Assembly: GCA_946482165.1 (NCBI GenBank)
Contig: CAMLQS010000124.1
Location: 1-12,909 of the forward strand
Source: an uncultured Verrucomicrobiota bacterium
GTDB lineage: Bacteria; Verrucomicrobiota; Verrucomicrobiae; Opitutales; Opitutaceae
Direction of reading: 5' to 3'
DNA length: 12,909 nucleotides
Shown: in pieces, positions 7,564-12,909 of the stretch
How the letters are laid out: each line of letters starts with the position of its first letter
Position numbering within the stretch: position 1 is the stretch's first letter
The notes under the pieces: generated by a model
Databases searched by the model: none
The model's input: the letters and a program-made list of their open reading frames with translations, nothing else
What the model was told of the DNA's origin: nothing
Position numbers and translations under genes: made by a program

Positions 7564-8139
7564 ATGAACTCGCAAGAATCCCATGATCTCTCCGGCAAAC
7601 GCGTCGCCATCCTCTGCACCGAGGGCTTTGAAGAAAACGAACTCATCCAACCTCGCGCCGCCCTTCGGAAATCCGGCGCCGAGACCGTTCTTCTATCGCC
7701 GCAAAGCACGAGCGTCAAAAGCTGGACCGGCGAAGGCTTCGGCCAGGCGATTCCAGTCGACCTTCCACTCGAGTCCGCAAACGCCGACAACTTCGACGCC
7801 CTGCTCCTGCCCGGCGGCGTGATCAATCCGGATCGGCTCCGCACCGAGCCCGCCGCGGTCGATTTCGTGCGCGCCTTTTTCGAGGCCGGAAAACCGGTGG
7901 CGGCCATCTGCCATGGACCGCAGATCCTGATCGATGCGGACGTCGTCACGGGCCGCCGCCTGACGTCCTGCCAGTCGATCCGCCGCGACCTCGTCAACGC
8001 CGGCGCCACATGGGTGGACGAAGAGGTGGTCGTCGATCAAGGGCTGGTCACCAGCCGGCGTCCGAGCGACATCCCCGCGTTCAATCGGAAACTGATCGAA
8101 GAAATCGCGGAAGGCGTCCACACCGGCCAGCACGCGTGA
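7564..8139 (+). CDS. DJ-1/PfpI-family protein (YhbO/PfpI-like)
   Basis: This 191-residue protein matches the PfpI-type branch of the DJ-1 superfamily along its whole length. The nucleophile elbow AICHGPQ puts Cys116 next to His117, Glu23 in GFEENEL corresponds to the conserved Glu that lowers the Cys pKa, and LLLPGG (80-85) and the VVVDQGLVTSRRPSDI end are typical. Members have been described as intracellular proteases, chaperones and deglycases or glyoxalases acting on methylglyoxal damage. The exact activity is disputed and cannot be decided from sequence. I chose the ATG at 7564 because the family's first strand begins about 12 residues later. In-frame ATGs at 7426 and 7528 would add Pro-rich residues with no family counterpart. 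It is divergent from the SGNH hydrolase, and the 187 bases between their starts must carry both promoters. A stress-response role is plausible but not shown by context. Confidence 0.92.
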   Translation: MNSQESHDLSGKRVAILCTEGFEENELIQPRAALRKSGAETVLLSPQSTSVKSWTGEGFGQAIPVDLPLESANADNFDALLLPGGVINPDRLRTEPAAVDFVRAFFEAGKPVAAICHGPQILIDADVVTGRRLTSCQSIRRDLVNAGATWVDEEVVVDQGLVTSRRPSDIPAFNRKLIEEIAEGVHTGQHA

Positions 8140-8160
8140 CACGCCCCGGCCGAATGTATC

Positions 8161-8188
8161 GGGAGTGCGGCATCACCACCGCACTCCC
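8161..8188. terminator. hairpin between convergent genes
   Basis: GGGAGTGCGG (8161-8170) and CCGCACTCCC (8179-8188) form a perfect 10-bp stem with an 8-base loop. It lies 21 bases after the PfpI-family stop and 16 bases from the stop of the converging small membrane protein. This is the usual place for a shared bidirectional terminator, but neither side has a T-tract, so the assignment is moderate. Confidence 0.55.
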
Positions 8189-8204
8189 TGCAGCCGTCCG
8201 CAGG

Positions 8205-8360
8205 TTAGGGGGCCCGGGTTACGGCGAAATAGACGAGAAACCCCAACCCGATGAGGAGAAAGACAACCACGCCCGCGGCCACGGCGAGGTTCACCTTCGT
8301 ATCCGGTTTGCTCACATCGACCATCTTGTCGGGACTGGGAGGATTTTCATCGAAGCCCAT
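8205..8360 (-). CDS. small single-pass membrane protein
   Basis: This 51-residue protein of unknown function has a polar N-terminal part (MGFDENPPSPDKMVDVSKPD), then one hydrophobic segment of about 23 residues (roughly 25-47), and the short tail TRAP. An upstream in-frame ATG at 8396 would give 63 residues. I chose 8360 because GGGAG lies nine bases before it on the minus strand, one of the few good ribosome-binding sites in this window. The pattern suggests a tail-anchored or small inner-membrane protein. It converges on the PfpI gene and is divergent from another small membrane protein whose start is 108 bases away. No homology is recognised, so reality as a gene rests on the ribosome site and the clean hydrophobic segment. 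Confidence 0.55.
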   Translation of the reverse strand: MGFDENPPSPDKMVDVSKPDTKVNLAVAAGVVVFLLIGLGFLVYFAVTRAP

Positions 8361-8468
8361 GCATCCATTCTCCCACGCCGCGGCGATTTCCTGCATCGGT
8401 GCGCCCTCCGCCGCCCGGATGGGAAAAGCGCCGATTTCCCACGGCGACGACGCGCGCTACCGTAGGGG

Positions 8469-8693
8469 ATGCTCGGTTACATCCTCGCTTTCGTCGCGTT
8501 GCTTATCGTGGTCGCGATTCTTTTCCCGCTCTTGGCAACCCGTCGGGCGCCCAGGCCGCAGGGCGGCACCTTGGAGTCCGACCACCCGGTGTCGCGCAGC
8601 GAACCCGCGTCCGATGAAGCCAATCCGGCCGCTTCCGTGACGGCCACCGACGCCCAAAAAGAAAAAGCCGGCCGCCGCACGCCGCCGGCCTGA
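8469..8693 (+). CDS. small N-anchored membrane protein
   Basis: This 74-residue protein of unknown function begins with a hydrophobic segment (residues 2-23, LGYILAFVALLIVVAILFPLLA) followed by RR, then a polar, Ala/Pro/Glu-rich tail that looks disordered. The order suggests an N-terminal anchor with a cytoplasmic tail. The only candidate ribosome site (AGGGG) directly abuts the ATG, which is too close to work well, so initiation would have to be Shine-Dalgarno-independent, as for most genes here. GCCGGC palindromic blocks near the 3' end (about 8667-8691) can form a hairpin, but no T-tract follows. The next gene starts 80 bases downstream with its own ribosome site, so the two could share a transcript. 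Confidence 0.5.
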   Translation: MLGYILAFVALLIVVAILFPLLATRRAPRPQGGTLESDHPVSRSEPASDEANPAASVTATDAQKEKAGRRTPPA

Positions 8694-8757
8694 CGAGCCG
8701 GGGTTCGGCCGCCCTCGTCGCGGGAATCCCCTGTTGTTCTTGCCAGGCTCCGACGGG

Positions 8758-8763
8758 GAGGGA
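8758..8763 (+). promoter_or_regulatory. ribosome-binding site of the alpha/beta hydrolase
   Basis: A purine run GGGGAGGGAG (8755-8764) ends nine bases before the ATG at 8774. It contains a near-perfect Shine-Dalgarno core and supports this start. Most other genes in the window have none. Confidence 0.7.
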
Positions 8764-8773
8764 GCCTGCGCCC

Positions 8774-9595
8774 ATGCGCCCGACCCGCCCCGCCCTGCCC
8801 TCGCTTCGGCGTTGCCTCGCACTCGTCCTGGGCTCCCTCGGTCTCTGTTACGCGCTGACCTTTCTCTATCTGCTGACGAACCGCGAGTCCGTCCTCTTTG
8901 AACGCTCGCCCGCCAGCTATGCGGCGGACGACTGCCGCTTCATCGCCGGCCGCCATGGCAACCGCATCGCCTGCGTCTATTTTGCGTCCCCCGGCGCCCG
9001 TCGCACACTGCTCTACTCCCACGGCAGCGCCACGGATCTGGGCGGGGTCGCGGCCATCTTGGCCGAGCACCGGGACCTGGGCTTCAACGTGCTCGCCTAC
9101 GATTATCCCGGGACGGGGCTAAGCGAGGGCCGCTTGAGCGAAAACGCCTGCAACGAAGCCATCGAGGACCTCTTCGGCTGGCTCCGGACTCGCGGCGTGC
9201 CCGCGCAGGAGATTCTCGTCTATGGACGATCCATCGGCACGGGGCCATCGGTGTATCTGGCGAGCCGCGAAACCGTCGGCGGACTTATTCTGGCCAGTCC
9301 ATTCACCAGCGCATTCGGCCACCGACTCTGGATGCACCTGTTCCCCTTCGATTGGTTTCGCAACGGCGACCGAATCCACTTGGTGAATACGCCCATCCTG
9401 GTCCTCCACGGCACCGACGACTCGACGATCTCGGTGGACAACGGACGGGCCCTGGCCGCGAAGGGAAACGCCGAATTCGTTCCGATCGCCGGCCGCGGCC
9501 ATGCCGATCTGCACGAGGCCCCCGCCTACCGGGAAACGCTTCGCCGATGGACAGAACTCCTGCCCGAGCGGGCCGACCCCGCCGCCGCCGAGTAA
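8774..9595 (+). CDS. membrane-anchored alpha/beta hydrolase (BEM46/ABHD17-like)
   Basis: This 273-residue protein has an N-terminal hydrophobic segment (about 14-34) after Arg12-Arg13, so it is probably anchored in the inner membrane. An alpha/beta-hydrolase domain follows. SHGSATDLGG (82-91) is the oxyanion-hole strand, YDYPGTGLSEG (109-119) is typical of the BEM46/ABHD17/ABHD12 branch, and the nucleophile is Ser153 in YGRSIGTG. Asp216 in HGTDDSTIS and His243 in GRGHADL complete the triad. Length and motif spacing are normal and all catalytic residues are present. Family members are serine hydrolases, mostly esterases, lipases or thioesterases, and the substrate here is unknown. It has a good ribosome-binding site and converges on the large SGNH hydrolase, with the terminator hairpin at 9625-9656 between them. 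Confidence 0.9.
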   Translation: MRPTRPALPSLRRCLALVLGSLGLCYALTFLYLLTNRESVLFERSPASYAADDCRFIAGRHGNRIACVYFASPGARRTLLYSHGSATDLGGVAAILAEHRDLGFNVLAYDYPGTGLSEGRLSENACNEAIEDLFGWLRTRGVPAQEILVYGRSIGTGPSVYLASRETVGGLILASPFTSAFGHRLWMHLFPFDWFRNGDRIHLVNTPILVLHGTDDSTISVDNGRALAAKGNAEFVPIAGRGHADLHEAPAYRETLRRWTELLPERADPAAAE

Positions 9596-9615
9596 CCGAG
9601 GGAGGGTCCCCGTGG

Positions 9616-9656
9616 AAAACAAAACGCCCGGCGCGCTCTGCAAGCGGCGCCGGGCG
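9616..9656 (-). terminator. intrinsic terminator of the large SGNH hydrolase
   Basis: CGCCCGGCGC (9625-9634) and GCGCCGGGCG (9647-9656) form a perfect 10-bp stem with a 12-base loop. On the minus strand the stem is followed by TTTTGTTTT (9624-9616), which makes it a proper terminator for the large hydrolase, whose stop lies 25 bases upstream. On the plus strand there is no T-tract, so termination of the alpha/beta hydrolase here would rely on the stem alone. Confidence 0.88.
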
Positions 9657-9681
9657 GCATGAGGGGGCTGACGTGGCTTGC

Positions 9682-12567
9682 TCAGTTCGTGCCGAGCCAA
9701 GTCTCGACGTCGGCCTCGAGCAGGAGGGCATCGGTGTCCGAAAGCGTGCTCTGGCGGAGGTAGAACTTGCCGAGCTGGCCGACGAACTGCGGATTCAACG
9801 GACGCAGGCCGCCGAGCGTGATCGGCGCGCCTTGGCCGGCGGCGAGTATCACGGGGCGCGCGGTGCTCGTCTGGGCGGCGAGCACGCCGTCCACGTAGAG
9901 CCGGATGGCGCCGCCGGTCTTCTGAAGACGGAGCACGTAGGTGGCGCCGCGGGCGACCGCCGGGCCGGAGGCTTCGGAGGGGGCGCCATTAAAGGCCTGC
10001 GTGTAGGCGAGGAAAAAACGGCTCGACGCGTAGTCGAAGCCGATGCCGACCGCGGCCTCCACGTCGTTCTTGTTGATGCAGAGGATCAGCGCCTTCCCGT
10101 TGCCACCGCTCGTCGGGATTCGGACCGCGCCGACGAAGCCCATGTCCTGGCTTGAGCCAGGCGTGAAGATATCCTGCGAGCGCGGCCCCACCATCGTGCG
10201 GGAGCCGTCAAAGCCGGCCGCCTCGCGGGTCGTCGACGGGAAGAGCCCGAGCGTGGGACGATTGGCCGCGACGTCGCTGTTGAAGCGCCAGACGGATTGC
10301 GCGGGATCGACCAGCGCGGCGAAGGCGTTGGAGACGATCGTGCGCGAAACGGTGGCGGCGGGGTCGAGGCCGGCGTTGGCAAGGGTGCCGGTGGTCGATC
10401 CACCCGTGGTCCCTCCGGTCGCGCCGCCGGTGCCGCCTCCCGTCGAGCCTCCCGTGGGGGTGCCGGTGTCGCCGGTGATCGGCGTGGAGGTGCCAAGCCA
10501 GGTGCGGAGCGCGGTCTCGAGCGATGAGGCCTCGGTGTCGCCCAACGCGCCGTTGCGGAGGTGGAACTTGCCGAGCTGGCCGACGAACTGCGGATTCAGC
10601 GGACGCAGGCCGCCGAGCGTGATCGGCGCGCCTTGGCCGGCGGCAAGAACCGCGGGGCTGGCGGAGTTGGTCTCGGCCGCGAGTGCGCCGTCGATGCGAA
10701 GGCGCACGATGCCGCCGGTCTTCTGGAGACGCACCACGTAGGTGGCGCCACGGGCGGAGACGGGGCCGGTGATCTCGGACGGTGCGCCGTTCATAGCCTG
10801 CGTATAGACGGCGTAGAAACGATTCGAACCGTAGTCGTATCCGAAGCCGATGGCGGGCTCGACGTCGTTCTTGTTGATGCAAAGCAAAAGGCCCTTGCCG
10901 CTGCCGCCGGTGGCCGGGATGCGGACGACGCCGACAAACCCAAGGTCTTGGCTGACGCCGGGCGCAAAGAGATCCTGCGAACGCGGGCCGACCATCGTGC
11001 GAAGGCCATCGAAGCCGGCGGCCTCACGCGTGCTGCCAGAGCCGAGCACGCCAAGCGTGGGGCGGTTGGCGGCGACATCGCTGCTGAAACGCCAGGCCGA
11101 CTGCGCGGGATCGAAGAGCGTGGCGAAGGCGTTGTTCGTGATCGTGCGCGAGGTGTTGGACGCGGTGTCGAAGCCTGCGGTCACGGCCGCGGGGCTCGCA
11201 GTCGAGCCGCCCGTGGAGCCCGTCGAGCCGGTGCCGCCCGTGCTTCCGGTGCCGGTATCAGTCGAGCCCGTGCCACCGGTGACGGTGCCCGATAGCGTGA
11301 CGTTGCCGATGCGGGCGTGGGTGAGCGTGGTGCCGAGGGCGCTGTTGGCGGCGAGGCCGGCGCGAGAGGCGGTGCCCATCGCGATGGAGCGCGCGGCGCC
11401 AATCTGGATCCAAGTGGAGCCGTTGGTGGAATAGAAGCCGGCGAAATTGTTTCCGCCGCGGCGAACGCGCACCCACACGGGCGGCGTGATGCCGCTCACG
11501 GTGGTGGAGCCGGCGACGGCGCCGGAGGCGTCGCGCCAGCGGAAGGAAACCCCTGCGCCGGGCGTCGCGAGAACGGAGACATGTCGCGCGTCCGCGGAGG
11601 TGCTTTCGCGCACCATCACTCCGGCGGAGGAATCGGAGCGGGTGCTCACGAGCGGATCGAGGTTGCGCTGGCCGAGCACGCGAGCGGTGAGCTCGACGTC
11701 GCCCGACATCGACTGATGCACGAAGCGGAAAGAGTCCGCGGTGGAGCCGACAGCGGCGCCGCCGCCGATGACCTGAAAGATGCCGGATTCGTCGACGGCG
11801 TCGCCGCCGGTGTATCCGGTCGATCCGATGTCGTTGCGGGTCCATGCGGCGGGTGAGGGCGACCAGAAACGGCCATTCACAACGGCGTTGTAGATCTGAG
11901 TCGCGATCAGGCCCGCGCCGGCATCGTTCGGATGAATGCCGTCGGGGATGACGCTGCGGAAAGGATCGAGGAACGGCGAATGCGCGTCGATCACGCGGAG
12001 ACTGCGCTGCCGTGCGACTTCGAGGATCTTCGGAATCACCTCGTTGGCGACGGTGGGACCGTTGACATCGCCGACGCTGGCGGTCGCGGGAGGCGGCAGG
12101 CCGAGGTAGATCTGCGGTTTGGCGGGCAAGGCGCGATAGATGTCCACCAAACTGAGATAGTCGGGGATGAATTGGTCCTTGTAGATCCAGTTCACCGGCT
12201 TCGAGTCGTTCGTCCCGAGCATGATGTAGATGATGTTCGGGTTCATCTCGCTCGTGATGCGGATGCCCTGAGTGCTCCAGAAGGGAACGGTGCCGTTCTT
12301 GAGCAGGGTGGCTCCGCCGGTGCCGTCCTTCTGCGTGTAGTAGGCGCTCCCTAGCATCCGGCCGAGCTGCGCGGTATAGGACTGCGTATTCGTGTCGGAC
12401 ACGCCGACGCCGAAAGTGATGCTGTCGCCGTTGGTCATCAGCTTGAGCTGCGCATGCGCGGCGGGCGCGACGGCGGCGCAAAGCGCAAGAAAGGAGAGGC
12501 GGAGGCACCGGCCGGGGGCGCTTCCGAAGAGGCCCGGGAACCGGGGCAGGCGGGAGAGAAGACTCAT
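9682..12567 (-). CDS. secreted SGNH hydrolase with DUF1349-like and two tandem LamG-like domains
   Basis: This 961-residue modular exoenzyme has a signal peptide (Arg20/Arg23, hydrophobic core 24-34, cleavage after AHA near 39). The SGNH esterase domain (about 40-235) has Ser49 in NGDSITFG, GTND at 118-121 and Asp209/His212 in DGIHPND, so the catalytic set is intact. Residues 242-425 are a DUF1349-type concanavalin-A-like sandwich aligning with the paralogue at 5979-7376. A Gly/Thr/Ser linker (about 428-463) leads to LamG-like repeat A (465-694), a second linker (695-731) and repeat B (733-961). Both repeats contain NRPTLG, TMVGPRSQD, LCINKNDVE, YVxRLQKTGG, IDG/VDG and PITLGGLRPLNPQF. LamG and DUF1349 modules usually bind carbohydrates or other surfaces, so a multivalent enzyme working on an extracellular polymer is likely. 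The ATG lacks a Shine-Dalgarno. The last repeat runs to the C-terminus, with no Por-type or PEP-CTERM sorting tail. Confidence 0.92.
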   Translation of the reverse strand: MSLLSRLPRFPGLFGSAPGRCLRLSFLALCAAVAPAAHAQLKLMTNGDSITFGVGVSDTNTQSYTAQLGRMLGSAYYTQKDGTGGATLLKNGTVPFWSTQGIRITSEMNPNIIYIMLGTNDSKPVNWIYKDQFIPDYLSLVDIYRALPAKPQIYLGLPPPATASVGDVNGPTVANEVIPKILEVARQRSLRVIDAHSPFLDPFRSVIPDGIHPNDAGAGLIATQIYNAVVNGRFWSPSPAAWTRNDIGSTGYTGGDAVDESGIFQVIGGGAAVGSTADSFRFVHQSMSGDVELTARVLGQRNLDPLVSTRSDSSAGVMVRESTSADARHVSVLATPGAGVSFRWRDASGAVAGSTTVSGITPPVWVRVRRGGNNFAGFYSTNGSTWIQIGAARSIAMGTASRAGLAANSALGTTLTHARIGNVTLSGTVTGGTGSTDTGTGSTGGTGSTGSTGGSTASPAAVTAGFDTASNTSRTITNNAFATLFDPAQSAWRFSSDVAANRPTLGVLGSGSTREAAGFDGLRTMVGPRSQDLFAPGVSQDLGFVGVVRIPATGGSGKGLLLCINKNDVEPAIGFGYDYGSNRFYAVYTQAMNGAPSEITGPVSARGATYVVRLQKTGGIVRLRIDGALAAETNSASPAVLAAGQGAPITLGGLRPLNPQFVGQLGKFHLRNGALGDTEASSLETALRTWLGTSTPITGDTGTPTGGSTGGGTGGATGGTTGGSTTGTLANAGLDPAATVSRTIVSNAFAALVDPAQSVWRFNSDVAANRPTLGLFPSTTREAAGFDGSRTMVGPRSQDIFTPGSSQDMGFVGAVRIPTSGGNGKALILCINKNDVEAAVGIGFDYASSRFFLAYTQAFNGAPSEASGPAVARGATYVLRLQKTGGAIRLYVDGVLAAQTSTARPVILAAGQGAPITLGGLRPLNPQFVGQLGKFYLRQSTLSDTDALLLEADVETWLGTN
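9685..10371 (-). repeat. LamG-like domain copy B (C-terminal)
   Basis: This stretch encodes residues 733-961 of the large SGNH hydrolase and is a tandem duplicate of copy A. Identity is uneven. Positions 9763-9843 match 10564-10644 in copy A at 80 of 81 bases, the single difference being synonymous, while other parts have diverged clearly at both DNA and protein level. Confidence 0.88.
10486..11175 (-). repeat. LamG-like domain copy A
   Basis: This stretch encodes residues 465-694 and aligns with copy B over its whole length (230 versus 229 residues). It is flanked on both sides by Gly/Thr/Ser-rich linker DNA (about 10374-10485 and 11178-11286), itself made of short degenerate GGT/ACC-type repeats that could promote slippage or unequal crossing-over. 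Confidence 0.88.
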
Positions 12568-12773
12568 TGCGTATCTAAGGGCTAAGGGTGGCTTGGAGAG
12601 AAACGGCGAGGGGCCCGCGAAGCATCGCCTGTGATTTCTCCCATGCTCAGATTAGCCACTTTCCCGGACGCCGCATATGGTGCGATCCCCCACGGATTTT
12701 TTCGAGGTCTTCTCCGGGATGGCCTGCTTACGCAGAACCTCGCCGGGGATCGCGGAGCTCGCGGCATCGACGC

Positions 12774-12804
12774 AAAAAATCCGGTCCCGTGGCAGGGACC
12801 GGAT
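12774..12804 (-). terminator. intrinsic terminator for a gene beyond the right edge
   Basis: ATCCGGTCCC (12779-12788) and GGGACCGGAT (12795-12804) form a perfect 10-bp stem with a 6-base loop. On the minus strand five further Ts follow directly (12778-12774). The geometry is that of a good Rho-independent terminator for leftward transcription coming from outside the window. It also shields the SGNH hydrolase from read-through. Confidence 0.82.
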
Positions 12805-12859
12805 CGAAATGAAACGGAAGGCCGAGTGAACCGAATTCGCGCCAGTAATGACCCTTAGC

Positions 12860-12909
12860 AGGCTGCTGAAAAAGTCCGAGCAGGAGGGAACGAGTGGCTG
12901 GGGAGCAGC
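12860..12909. mobile_element. possible insertion-sequence end
   Basis: The segment beginning AGCAGGCTGCTGAAAAAGTC resembles terminal inverted repeats that I associate with transposase-bearing insertion sequences in many environmental bacteria. It is cut by the window edge, no transposase and no opposite end are visible, and the family is not assigned. The call rests on recalled similarity only. Confidence 0.35.

Larger units (their letters stand above)
12568..12909. other. gene-free right edge with terminator and IS-end-like motif
   Basis: I find no gene I can support in these 342 bases. Short frames of about 60-75 codons exist on both strands, but they overlap each other, have no ribosome site and show no recognisable protein. 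The stretch should hold the promoter of the large SGNH hydrolase, although no convincing -35/-10 pair is visible. It is otherwise marked by the minus-strand terminator at 12774-12804 and the motif at 12860-12909. Confidence 0.5.

Noticed and set aside
5824..7650. 608-codon frame overlapping the smaller SGNH hydrolase on the same strand
   Set aside because: It is a shifted frame of the real hydrolase and contains only Arg/His-rich low-complexity sequence. The hydrolase frame holds the catalytic motifs.
10374..11286. Possible CRISPR or minisatellite in the GGT/ACC-rich stretches
   Set aside because: The repeats are short, degenerate, in frame, and encode Gly/Thr/Ser linkers between domains. 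There is no repeat-spacer structure.
11258..12508. 416-codon frame overlapping the large SGNH hydrolase
   Set aside because: It is a frame-shifted reading of the hydrolase, dominated by Arg and His, without any domain.

Overview
The window is GC-rich, and most of its start codons lack a Shine-Dalgarno sequence. The gene set includes a fused ArsR-type HTH/methyltransferase, a variant YebC protein, and secreted SGNH hydrolases with concanavalin-A-like modules. Together these point to a Verrucomicrobiota bacterium, most likely of the Opitutaceae. This is an inference from family content and composition; no rRNA or phylogenetic marker was available to test it.

Left part (1-5050): a polytopic membrane protein of unknown function lies on the minus strand. 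After a 321-base gene-free gap with a strong GC-rich hairpin, three plus-strand genes follow: a hexapeptide-repeat acyltransferase, an ArsR-like HTH fused to a SAM-dependent methyltransferase, and a 752-residue N-terminally anchored alpha-helical protein that I do not recognise.

Middle part (5051-9600): a YebC/TACO1-family protein ends at a textbook hairpin-plus-T terminator. The T-tract of that terminator overlaps the stop codon of the convergent minus-strand SGNH hydrolase. Next come a DJ-1/PfpI-family protein (plus), two divergent small single-pass membrane proteins, and a membrane-anchored alpha/beta hydrolase of the BEM46/ABHD17 type (plus).

Right part (9601-12909): a 961-residue secreted SGNH hydrolase on the minus strand is a paralogue of the 465-residue one. 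It carries two extra tandem LamG-like domains joined by Gly/Thr/Ser linkers, and parts of the two copies are almost identical at DNA level. It has its own terminator. The last 342 bases hold no gene I can support. They contain a strong minus-strand terminator for something beyond the right edge, and an IS-end-like motif.

The genes do not form one obvious pathway. Most look like individually transcribed chromosomal genes in alternating orientation. The only clear link is the pair of secreted SGNH hydrolases, presumably acting on esters outside the cytoplasm, for example acetylated polysaccharides. I see no phage, CRISPR, toxin-antitoxin or defence system and no convincing evidence of a new multi-gene system. 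The most distinctive items are the tandem LamG duplication, the orphan anchored helical protein, and the HTH-methyltransferase fusion away from methionine-cycle genes.
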